Shown piece by piece: positions 1 through 7,980 of a stretch of 34,339 nt of DNA (position 1 is its first letter; every line of letters begins with the position of its first letter). Made by a program: the position numbers and the translations under genes. The notes beneath the pieces are model-generated. The model made no database searches, was not told the DNA's origin, and worked only from the letters and a program-made list of their open reading frames with translations. Source of the stretch: Spirochaetaceae bacterium (lineage in GTDB: Bacteria > Spirochaetota > Spirochaetia > CADAEX01); assembly GCA_009783755.1 (NCBI GenBank), contig WRCW01000004.1, positions 1 to 34,339 on the forward strand, read 5' to 3'.

Positions 1-87
1 AAGATCGAAGAAATATTTATTTCCAGTGTGGAATTTGAGTATCTGTTTTGGGATATGGCTTATAAACAACAAATGTCATATATGTAA
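1..87 (+). CDS. TenA-family thiaminase II, C-terminal fragment
   Basis: The gene is cut by the left edge of the window. The frame starting at base 1 reads 28 residues to a TAA at 85-87, and they contain EIFISSVEFEYLFWDMAY. The FWDMAY ending preceded by an acidic/aromatic stretch is the usual C-terminus of TenA/thiaminase II proteins, which hydrolyse aminopyrimidines for thiamine salvage. Only the last helix is visible, so the catalytic cysteine cannot be checked. The call rests on this short tail. A longer frame overlaps it from position 26, but that frame has no start signal and the TenA match explains these bases better. Confidence 0.6.
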   Translation, partial: KIEEIFISSVEFEYLFWDMAYKQQMSYM

Positions 88-139
88 TTTTTTAATAAAT
101 GCTGTTGACATAATTTTTATTGCTTATTATTTTGTCTCT

Positions 140-943
140 ATGGCTGTAAATAATATTATTTATGTTTTTCATATCAGGAAGCATAATGGCGGTGGAGTCT
201 ATCTCCATCCATTTAAAGAGTTTGATAAAGTGATATCAAGCGGAAATTCTTTTCAACTTGAAGGGCGTTATGGGGAAGAACCTGTAATTGAAAGCCTTAC
301 AGCTTTTAGAAATGAGCTTTATAGGATTGTAGAAGAATCTGTTAATAACTGGGTAAGTGAATCTAAATTTATCCCAAGATTTCTAATATCTGCTTTTGTT
401 TTTCTTGTTGCTTATTTTTTCTTTTCTTTTGCAATAAAGATTCCAATTCCTATTGTTGTTGATAAAATTATACTTGGAATCGTATCTGCTGTTATATGTT
501 ATAATTATTTAGGGCGTAAATACAGAAAAACAACAACTGCTTCAAAACTTCGAGCCCATTACAGAGGAATAGTCGATAGAATAGTTTTTAGCAAAAGCAG
601 TTTTATTGTTGCTCTTGAATCTTTTCTTGTTCAAATAAATGGGAAAAATGTGGAAGATATTATTTTGAATAGCGTAGATTATAATGAATTTAGCGAAATG
701 ATATCTGAAGAAAATATGGAAGAAAGAAATCAATTTCTTTTATATATTGAAAGATTATTAAAAAAACAACTTTCAGGACAACAAAGAAAACTTGTTAATA
801 AAATAATTATGATGAGTATTGAAAAAACCAGTGCATTAATTAAAGAAATTGATTTAATTAATATTGTGGCTGAAGTAGATACAAATTTATTTATTTCCTA
901 TCTTTTATTAAAACAAAAAAGCAGCAAAAAAACTAACTATTGA
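140..943 (+). CDS. Unrecognised two-helix membrane protein, probably frame-damaged
   Basis: I do not recognise this family. From an ATG at 140 the protein is 267 residues, with two adjacent hydrophobic segments at about 80-98 and 101-122 and a long charged helical C-terminus, probably cytoplasmic. The start is uncertain. No Shine-Dalgarno precedes 140, while a good one (AGGAAG, 175-180) precedes an ATG at 186 in another frame that closes after 15 codons. The end is also suspect. Past an A7 run (926-932) the next frame continues as KKLTIEHILDILYIVNI, and past an A5 run (977-981) the original frame resumes as ILTQEISDLFPKSQN to a TAA at 1028-1030. Two compensating one-base indels would make one longer protein. 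It may be a pseudogene or contain sequence errors. Confidence 0.5.
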   Translation: MAVNNIIYVFHIRKHNGGGVYLHPFKEFDKVISSGNSFQLEGRYGEEPVIESLTAFRNELYRIVEESVNNWVSESKFIPRFLISAFVFLVAYFFFSFAIKIPIPIVVDKIILGIVSAVICYNYLGRKYRKTTTASKLRAHYRGIVDRIVFSKSSFIVALESFLVQINGKNVEDIILNSVDYNEFSEMISEENMEERNQFLLYIERLLKKQLSGQQRKLVNKIIMMSIEKTSALIKEIDLINIVAEVDTNLFISYLLLKQKSSKKTNY

Positions 944-1054
944 ACATATATTAGATATTTTGTATATTGTTAATATAAAAAGATTTTGACCCAGGAAATA
1001 AGTGATCTTTTTCCAAAGTCTCAAAATTAAAATCTGATCCTAAGGAAGTTTCTG

Positions 1055-2086
1055 ATGGAAAAGAGAACTTTAATTGATAGTTTAAATAATAACGAAACTG
1101 AAGAGATTATAAATTATTACAAAACAGCCGAAACCGATGAACTCTGTAAAAAAGCAGCTTCTATTTGTGAAAACATACATGGCAAAGATATTATTTTAAG
1201 AGGACTCATTGAATTCACAAACTACTGTAATCAGGATTGTCTTTACTGCGGCATAAGAAAAAGCAACTTAAGTGCTGTAAGATACAGAATAGATAAAGAT
1301 GAGATAATAAAAACAGTTATGATAGGCTATAATTCAGGGCTTAGAACTTTTGTACTCCAGGGCGGCGAAGACCCATTCTATACATCTGATAGAATTTGCA
1401 GAATACTGGAACAGATAAAAAAAGTAACGGAATATAATGCTTCAATAACTTTAAGCATAGGAATCAAAAGCAGAGAAACCTACAAAAAATTTAAAGAAGC
1501 AGGCGCAGACAGATATTTACTAAGATTTGAGACATCTGATCCAAAACTATATCAAAAGATTAAAATAAATAGTCCTTTTGAAAGAAGAATTACTGCAATT
1601 CTGGATATTAAAGACCTTGGTTATGAAACAGGATCAGGATACATGACAGGACTTCCCGGGGAGACAGAAGATACAAGAATCAACAATGCTCTTTTATGTA
1701 AAAAACTTGATCTTGATATGGTGGGAGTAGGTCCTTTTATTCCGAGTAATAATACTCCTCTTGCCGAAAGCCCAAAAATGCCGCTTGAATATAGCATAAG
1801 GGCTACAGCTCTTCTCAGGCTTCTTTTGCCAAAAGCGCATATTCCCGCAACAACAGCTGCAGGGACTATTGATCCATTTGGCAGGGAAAAAATGGTCAAA
1901 GCAGGGGCAAATGTCCTTATGCCTAATATCACGCCTGTTGAACAAAAAAAACATTACCTTATTTATCCTGGCAAAATATGCCTTGATGAAAATGGAAATG
2001 AGATCATAAAAGATCTTGCATTGCGCATGTCATCAATAGACCGAAAAATAACATTTTCGAAAGGGAGTGCGCTCCGTTTTTCATAA
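1055..2086 (+). CDS. hydE: [FeFe]-hydrogenase maturation radical SAM protein HydE
   Basis: HydE is a radical S-adenosylmethionine enzyme that helps build the organic part of the hydrogenase H-cluster in the cytoplasm. The CX3CX2C cluster motif is at C58, C62 and C65 (CNQDCLYCGIR), in the HydE-type context FTNYC...YCGIRKSN. The BioB/HydE-like barrel follows, with LQGGEDPF, MTGLPGETE, and the C-terminal TTAAGTIDPFGRE and GANVLMPNITP. At 343 residues it has the normal length. The start has a good site (AAGGAAG, 1042-1048). hydF follows 49 bases downstream, so the two are probably co-transcribed. HydG and the hydrogenase itself are not in the window. Confidence 0.93.
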   Translation: MEKRTLIDSLNNNETEEIINYYKTAETDELCKKAASICENIHGKDIILRGLIEFTNYCNQDCLYCGIRKSNLSAVRYRIDKDEIIKTVMIGYNSGLRTFVLQGGEDPFYTSDRICRILEQIKKVTEYNASITLSIGIKSRETYKKFKEAGADRYLLRFETSDPKLYQKIKINSPFERRITAILDIKDLGYETGSGYMTGLPGETEDTRINNALLCKKLDLDMVGVGPFIPSNNTPLAESPKMPLEYSIRATALLRLLLPKAHIPATTAAGTIDPFGREKMVKAGANVLMPNITPVEQKKHYLIYPGKICLDENGNEIIKDLALRMSSIDRKITFSKGSALRFS

Positions 2087-2135
2087 ATTCTTAAAAGGAG
2101 ACCCATGAGAAATATATCTCTGGGAAGGAGGTTAA

Positions 2136-3401
2136 ATGAAAACAGCTGATGCACTGCGAATAAGAATTGTTTTACTTGGACTCAGGAATGCGGGAAAATC
2201 TTCCCTTATGAATAATCTATTTGAAAAAGATGTTTCTATTGTTTCTGAGATACCAGGAACAACGACAGACCCTGTTGCCAGAGCAATGGAACTTGATGAT
2301 CTTGGCCCTGTTTCTATAATTGATACTGCAGGGCTTGATGATGAAGGGGATATAGGGAAAGAAAGAATAAGAAAAACAGTTGAAAGAATTGAAAATGCAG
2401 ATATTCATGTTATTGTAAGCAGGATAGATAAAGAACCTACAGAATCTGAATTTTCAGTAGCAGAATCTATTTTGAAAAAAAATGGTGTTTTGGTTATTGC
2501 CCTTACTTTTGCAGATAAAACTGCAGATAATTCAAAACTTGAATGGGCAAAAAAATACCAATATTGCAGTATAGATAATTTATCTAAAAACGGAATAGAA
2601 AGTTTTAAAAAGACACTTATTTCATTAAAGGAAAAAATTACTTTTGAGGCAACTCCTCTGGATGGAATTGTTAAAGAAGATGATCTGGTTCTTATGGTTA
2701 CACCTATTGATACTGCTGCTCCAAAAGCACGACTTATAATGCCGCAAGTAGAAACAATCAGAGATTGCCTTGACAAAGATTGCGGCGCTCTGGTCATTAA
2801 GGAGAATAAGGTTAAATGTTTTTATGATGCTTTAAAAATAAAACCAGCTCTTGTAATTACAGATAGCCAGGCTTTTCACAAAGTAGCTTTAGATATTCCT
2901 CAAAAGCAGATGCTTACATCTTTTTCAATACTTTACGCAAGAAAAAAAGGGGACCTTTTGGAGTTTGTTAAAGGTATTGCAGCTTTGAAAAAATATATTG
3001 ATAAAAAGAAGACGAGTTTGGAGACAGATAAGCAAAACACACAAAACACCAGAGTCCTTATTCTTGAAGCGTGTTCTCATCACAGAAAAGAAGAAGATAT
3101 AGGTACTGTAAAAATACCTGCTCTTTTTCGAAAGCTTATAGACAAGAACGCAGAATTTGATTTTTTAAGAGCTCTTCCCAATGAAGAAGATATATTAAAA
3201 TATTCGGCAATTATCCACTGCGGGGCATGCATGATAACAAGAACAACAATGCTTACCCGCCTTGAAAAAATAAAAGAGTCAGGAATACCAGTAATAAATT
3301 ATGGACTTTTTCTTGCATGGGTAAATAACCTTTTACCAAGGGCTTTAGAACCTTTTACAGAAATATATTCACAATGGAAAGATTTTGAGTTTAGCAAATG
3401 A
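2136..3401 (+). CDS. hydF: [FeFe]-hydrogenase maturation GTPase HydF
   Basis: HydF is the GTPase scaffold that receives the H-cluster precursor from HydE/HydG and passes it to the apo-hydrogenase. Visible are the P-loop GLRNAGKSS (residues 15-23), the switch motif PGTTTDPV, the G3 motif DTAGLDDEG and the C-terminal iron-sulfur signature CxH...HCxxC (C313, H315, H361, C362, C365). Length is 421 residues. This start has a strong site (GGAAGGAGG). A second ATG at 2105, also with a good site, opens a 14-codon frame reading MRNISLGRRLNENS. One base less in the A4 run at 2139-2142 would fuse it to HydF as LNETADALRIRI, which resembles the usual HydF N-terminus. The true N-terminus is therefore in doubt, the identity is not. 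Confidence 0.92.
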   Translation: MKTADALRIRIVLLGLRNAGKSSLMNNLFEKDVSIVSEIPGTTTDPVARAMELDDLGPVSIIDTAGLDDEGDIGKERIRKTVERIENADIHVIVSRIDKEPTESEFSVAESILKKNGVLVIALTFADKTADNSKLEWAKKYQYCSIDNLSKNGIESFKKTLISLKEKITFEATPLDGIVKEDDLVLMVTPIDTAAPKARLIMPQVETIRDCLDKDCGALVIKENKVKCFYDALKIKPALVITDSQAFHKVALDIPQKQMLTSFSILYARKKGDLLEFVKGIAALKKYIDKKKTSLETDKQNTQNTRVLILEACSHHRKEEDIGTVKIPALFRKLIDKNAEFDFLRALPNEEDILKYSAIIHCGACMITRTTMLTRLEKIKESGIPVINYGLFLAWVNNLLPRALEPFTEIYSQWKDFEFSK

Positions 3402-3450
3402 TTTAAAAATCAGGGAATTAAAAATAGTGTCATGAGAGATGGCTGTCTAG

Positions 3451-4686
3451 TTAGTTTATAGTCTGTATTGACCGCATTTCATCAACTACCTGCAATGTCC
3501 TGTTTACTGTTTCAAGGTTTAATATTGCAGGAGAAAATCCTGGATCAAGTTCAACTGCTTTTTCCCAGTTAAATGCTGCTTCTCTTAGGTTGCCTTCTGC
3601 ATACGCAAGAAGTCCGGCAACGTAATACTCATCGACCTGCATGGCAATAAGACCTCTTCCCTTATCCCCAAGATTAAGAGAAGAAACAATGCTAAATCTG
3701 TCAAGGCCAGCCTGGGTTGTAAGGTCTAATGTATAGTTAAAATTAAAGCTTATATTATTAAGGTCAAGTTTGCTTCCAACAGAAACCCTTGGGTTTGAAC
3801 CTCTGTATCTGAAACCGCACTGAACAGAGAAAAAGTCTGTAAAAACCACATCTGTACCTACTGCAAAACCCCAGTGTTCTGCTGGTTGTTCTGACTGGTT
3901 AAGTGAAATTGGATATATAAAATCAAAAGCAAGCAGCCATGGTCTTAAAGGGGAATATGCAATTCCTGCTACTGCTTCAAGCGGGAGAGGATCATCCAAC
4001 TGAGCAATACCCAGGTTCTTTAAAACAATGCCAAAAGATGCATTCTTTTCCCTTGCTTTATAGAATTTAAGAAAATTAAATCTTGTAAGAGCTCCAAGAT
4101 CCAACATTGCAGAAACAGCTGATTGCCCTTCATAGATTTCAGCAGGAATATAGCGGTAAGCAACTTTTAAGTTTGTACCAAGAGAAATTCCCCAAAAATT
4201 GTAACCAGGCAAAAATCTATATGATAGGTTAACTATTCCAACAGATTCAGAATAGTATCCACGTGATGTTCGTTCACCCCAAAGACCATATCCTGTAAAA
4301 GGAACATAAAGAAATTTTGCCCCTAAACCAAAGCCTAAATTATTATGTCTTGTTGTAAAAACAATACTTTCGATATTTGTATCTGCTATCCAGTCATTAT
4401 GGTAAAAAGAGAGTTCTGTATATCTGAGGCTTGAACTTCCTGCAGGGTTAGCTTCAATAAAGCTTGCATCATCAGCAACTGCTGTAAATGCAGTACCCAT
4501 TGCCTCATATCTTCCTCCCAAAGGTATAAGAAGAGTTGGAAATGCAGTAAGTCCTGTATTAGGGTCAGAAAGAGAGTCCAGGAAATTGTCTGCTTTGTAG
4601 TAAAAATCAGATATATCAAGCGCTGATATGGAAAATGAGGCTAATAATATGAATAAAATTATATACAAAAGTAGTTTTTTTGCCAT
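3451..4686 (-). CDS. UPF0164/PorV-like outer-membrane beta-barrel protein with C-terminal TPR
   Basis: A 411-residue exported protein. It has an N-terminal signal peptide (hydrophobic to about residue 22, LLASFSISALD), then the landmark GGRYEAMGTAFTAVADDA and EANPAGSSSL of the PorV/FadL-like UPF0164 proteins known from Treponema. Alternating amphipathic strands rich in glycine and aromatics follow. The last 60 or so residues form a TPR-like unit (AGLLAYAEGNLREAAFNWEK, then AVELDPGFSPAILNLETVN). The likely location is the outer membrane; the substrate is unknown. The start has a site AGGGA just upstream. It converges with hydF (49-base gap, no hairpin terminator seen) and diverges from the large TPR gene. 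Confidence 0.75.
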   Translation of the reverse strand: MAKKLLLYIILFILLASFSISALDISDFYYKADNFLDSLSDPNTGLTAFPTLLIPLGGRYEAMGTAFTAVADDASFIEANPAGSSSLRYTELSFYHNDWIADTNIESIVFTTRHNNLGFGLGAKFLYVPFTGYGLWGERTSRGYYSESVGIVNLSYRFLPGYNFWGISLGTNLKVAYRYIPAEIYEGQSAVSAMLDLGALTRFNFLKFYKAREKNASFGIVLKNLGIAQLDDPLPLEAVAGIAYSPLRPWLLAFDFIYPISLNQSEQPAEHWGFAVGTDVVFTDFFSVQCGFRYRGSNPRVSVGSKLDLNNISFNFNYTLDLTTQAGLDRFSIVSSLNLGDKGRGLIAMQVDEYYVAGLLAYAEGNLREAAFNWEKAVELDPGFSPAILNLETVNRTLQVVDEMRSIQTIN

Positions 4687-4919
4687 TTTTCCCTATAATA
4701 ATAGCATAAAATCATAAAAAAGCGAGCTATTTAAATAGTCGGAAAATTTTTATGTTTAGTTTACTAAGTACTTATTTTAATATGTTTTTTTGCTGCCGAT
4801 AATATAGTAAGATATTGAAGTATCTGAACAAAGTCGATTGGCTATATTTGCAGCCTTTATTTCTGTTTTTTCTTGTTTAAAAGCTTTAAAATGGCTAAGA
4901 AAATGCAGATTTTAAGGTC

Positions 4920-4925
4920 TATAAT
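4920..4925 (+). promoter_or_regulatory. Possible -10 box upstream of the TPR gene
   Basis: A perfect TATAAT lies 35 bases before the probable start at 4960, in the 273-base region between the two divergent envelope genes. No convincing -35 hexamer is found 16-18 bases upstream (the 17-base position reads aagaaa). The rest of the intergenic region is AT-rich with nothing else recognisable. Confidence 0.3.
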
Positions 4926-4959
4926 TATGTAATTTCAAGAAGAGGGGTGGATTACAAGC

Positions 4960-7900
4960 ATTAGAACACTTTTTACCTTAAAAAAAGTATTATTTTATTT
5001 ACTCTTTATTTTTTGTTTAGCTGCTCAAATTTTTGCTAGTGGTAAAAAAGAAGATTCACTGCCTATTGCAAAACAGCTTATTGAAGAAAAAAAATTCAAT
5101 GAAGCTATAAAAATTCTTGCTGATATTGTAAAAAAAGAGCCTCACAGGCTTGATGAAGTTGAATCTTTAATGGCTGTTGTCAGAAATGTACGCAATCAAT
5201 ATAACAATTATTATGAAAATTTGATGAATCTTCTTCGAAAAGAAGACTTTACAGACAAAGACATAGCAGAAGGCTATAAGCTTATTAATGATATACAGGC
5301 AATGGATTCTAATCCGGATCAGTTGGCTCTTTCTTTACTGGCAACAGCACGAATAACAATTGTATTCAGATACAATGACAACCTGTTCAGGGATATAATG
5401 AACAGGGCTTTGGTGCTCATTCAGGGGAAAAAATATTGGGAAGCAATTGCATTGTATAAAGAGGCTATCGGGTTCCATAGGGAAATGTTTGCAGAAGAGT
5501 TCCCGGAAAATATAATTCATGAGGCAGATGATTTAGGCTTAAAGTTAAAAGAAAGAATAGACACATTACTTGCATACCAAAACACTTATCCGCAAGCAGC
5601 ACAAAGAGCAACAAGAGAATCATCCAGAGAGATACAATCAGTATTAAATAACAGAGAATATGATGATCTTCTAAATATTATTGGAAGAATGGCTGTAATA
5701 CGGGAAGAAATATCAGGTGTGGCAACTATTTCTGATCAGAGAAAAGAGAAGTTATTGCGACCTGGTGAATATGATATCCCATTTCTTTCCACATTTAATG
5801 CAGTTATAAATGGGAGAGCAGCAAGCACTGTAGAGGAAGGCATTTTAGCTGCGATTGATCATCTATGGAATGATGTTATTGATGAGAATGCAGTTCTTCT
5901 TGCTTCACGTTCAGATCTGTTTTTTAACAGAGGAAAAATACTGTTTGGTGAAAAACAATACCAAAATGCTGAAATTAATTTTGAAATTGCAAAAAACTAT
6001 AGTGAAATTGGAAATAGTCTTATTACTTTAAAAGGGTATAGTATAAGCCCATCAAGAGGTTTTGATTTCTCCGGATGGACAATGAATAAGTTACAAAACT
6101 ATATACCCAAGTATTATGAATCAGAAAAGAAAATAAAAGCAAGTAACGATTATTTATTATTGTCTCAAATTATGCAAAGGATAAATGTAATTGAAAACAA
6201 TTACTCCAGAGAAACAGTTTTTAATAATATCATTACCTACAGGAATCAGATAATAACTGATAATGTAATGATTTCAATAAACCATACAGTGTGGAAAGAA
6301 AATGAAGAATCCATGGCACGGCTTAAAGCATCAGATTTTTCTGTAGATACTGCATTAAATCTTTCTACAGATATGAAAAATCTTTTTGGAGAACATGAAA
6401 CAAAGGTTAATTTGCTTGCAGTTTCAATTGTCAGGGCAGCAATAGATATTACTTATTTGCCAATATCAGAACGGCTTCAGACTCAATTGAAAGAAGCAAA
6501 ATCTGGATTTGAAATGGTTGATGGTATTCAAACAACAATAGGACAGGGAGAGGGTTCCTACACAGTTATTGCACGGTATCATCAAAGAGCAATGGATACT
6601 TTTACAAGAATATTGGCAGGACTTCCCGGGATAGAAAATGATCTTAAAAATGTTTTAACAACCGTATCCAAAGAAGGCGGTGAATATTTATCAAATCCTG
6701 TTGTAAAAGAGAGCGCGGAAAATGTTGATAATGATTTAGTTACTATTGTATCACTGCGTAACGAAATAAACAAATATATGCAGACCTCTCAGGAACTTCT
6801 TACCCGTTCTGAAGTCTTTAGGAATCAGGGTAACAGATATATTTCAGAAGCAAGAACTAATCTTGCCAGAAATAATTTTGATGCAGCGCGACAAAATTTA
6901 CAGCAGGCAAGAGAGAGTTATGTTAATTCACTCAATTTAAATGAAGATCCGGGGCTTAGAACAAACAGTGACAGGGAAATATTTATGTTGTCTGATGAAA
7001 TATTAAACAAGCAGACAACTATTGTAATTGAAACAGTCAGAAAAAATCTTAATGAAGCAAAAGATCTTTATGCAAGAGAAAGATTTGGAGATGCTGAAAA
7101 CCTTCTTTTAAGTTCGCAAACATTATGGCGTACTGTAAACCATGAAGATAATAACACAGAGCTTGAATTCTGGCTTGGTCTTGTGCAGACAGCTCTGTCA
7201 GTCAGGACAGGCAGAGTTATTACAGAAACAGATCCTCTTTACAATGAGATGACTCAAATATTAAATCTTGCAAGAGGCGATTATCTTAGTGCTGTTTCTG
7301 CAAACCAGCAAGGCAACAGAACAGAAATGTTGAGCCATCTTGGGCGTGCAGAAGAAAAACTTCTTCTTGTAACTATACCTTTTCCTTTGAACCAGGAAGC
7401 AAGTGTTCTTTCTCTTAGAATTATGCAGCTTAAGGACCAACAAAACTTTAATGTATTGTTTAGAGAACGATATAATTTTGCAGTACAAATGATTGATGTT
7501 AACCCTGCTGAAGCATATATAATCCTTAATGACCTTAGAGTTATAGAGCCTAACTATCCTGGAATAGCGCAAGTAATCAATAGAACAGAAATCAGGCTTG
7601 GTATAAGGACTGCACCTCCTGATCCTGCAAAAATCAGAGAAGCAGAAACTCTATATCAAAGAGCTTTTACAATTGTTTCAAGCAATGTTAGAAGCAACTT
7701 CCCCACAGCGCTCGCATATCTTAACAGAGCATTTGAGCTAAATCCAAATGATAACAGAATAACAACTCTTAAAGACAGGGTGCAGACAGAAATGGGCGGA
7801 TCAGCAACTGTTGTTCTTTCAAATGATGCACAGCAGCAGTACAGGCAAGCAGAGCAGGAATTTGTTAATGGAAATTTCTATGTTTCTCTTACAATTGTTG

Positions 7901-7980
7901 AAAGGTTGCTTCAGGATCCAAGAAATAGAAATTATACACCTCTTCTTGAGCTTAAAAGGAGAATTGAATCAAGAATATGA
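4960..7980 (+). CDS. Large exported TPR-like repeat protein, probable ATT start
   Basis: The first ATG in frame is at 5170, but the frame is open upstream and encodes an obvious signal peptide: a basic start (RTLFTLKK), a hydrophobic core (VLFYLLFIFCLAAQI) and a cleavage-like FASGKKE. The frame closes upstream at 4930-4932 and offers no ATG, GTG or TTG before 5170. The best initiator is ATT at 4960, behind GAGGGGTGG (4942-4950). This gives 1006 residues. The mature protein is helical with many TPR-like units, such as the motif at LIEEKKFNEAIKILADIVKK and a late ALAYLNRAFELNPND, and ends with another TPR-like pair. It probably acts in the periplasm as a scaffold. Its stop overlaps the next start (ATGA), so it is translationally coupled to the phosphatase receptor. 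Confidence 0.75.
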   Translation: MRTLFTLKKVLFYLLFIFCLAAQIFASGKKEDSLPIAKQLIEEKKFNEAIKILADIVKKEPHRLDEVESLMAVVRNVRNQYNNYYENLMNLLRKEDFTDKDIAEGYKLINDIQAMDSNPDQLALSLLATARITIVFRYNDNLFRDIMNRALVLIQGKKYWEAIALYKEAIGFHREMFAEEFPENIIHEADDLGLKLKERIDTLLAYQNTYPQAAQRATRESSREIQSVLNNREYDDLLNIIGRMAVIREEISGVATISDQRKEKLLRPGEYDIPFLSTFNAVINGRAASTVEEGILAAIDHLWNDVIDENAVLLASRSDLFFNRGKILFGEKQYQNAEINFEIAKNYSEIGNSLITLKGYSISPSRGFDFSGWTMNKLQNYIPKYYESEKKIKASNDYLLLSQIMQRINVIENNYSRETVFNNIITYRNQIITDNVMISINHTVWKENEESMARLKASDFSVDTALNLSTDMKNLFGEHETKVNLLAVSIVRAAIDITYLPISERLQTQLKEAKSGFEMVDGIQTTIGQGEGSYTVIARYHQRAMDTFTRILAGLPGIENDLKNVLTTVSKEGGEYLSNPVVKESAENVDNDLVTIVSLRNEINKYMQTSQELLTRSEVFRNQGNRYISEARTNLARNNFDAARQNLQQARESYVNSLNLNEDPGLRTNSDREIFMLSDEILNKQTTIVIETVRKNLNEAKDLYARERFGDAENLLLSSQTLWRTVNHEDNNTELEFWLGLVQTALSVRTGRVITETDPLYNEMTQILNLARGDYLSAVSANQQGNRTEMLSHLGRAEEKLLLVTIPFPLNQEASVLSLRIMQLKDQQNFNVLFRERYNFAVQMIDVNPAEAYIILNDLRVIEPNYPGIAQVINRTEIRLGIRTAPPDPAKIREAETLYQRAFTIVSSNVRSNFPTALAYLNRAFELNPNDNRITTLKDRVQTEMGGSATVVLSNDAQQQYRQAEQEFVNGNFYVSLTIVERLLQDPRNRNYTPLLELKRRIESRI

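Noticed and set aside
26-139. Extension of the membrane-protein frame upstream to a GTG at 26
   Set aside because: The first 87 bases match a TenA C-terminus in another frame and no ribosome site precedes 26.
1621-1954. Minus-strand frames opposite hydE
   Set aside because: Shadows of hydE, whose conserved motifs cover the region.
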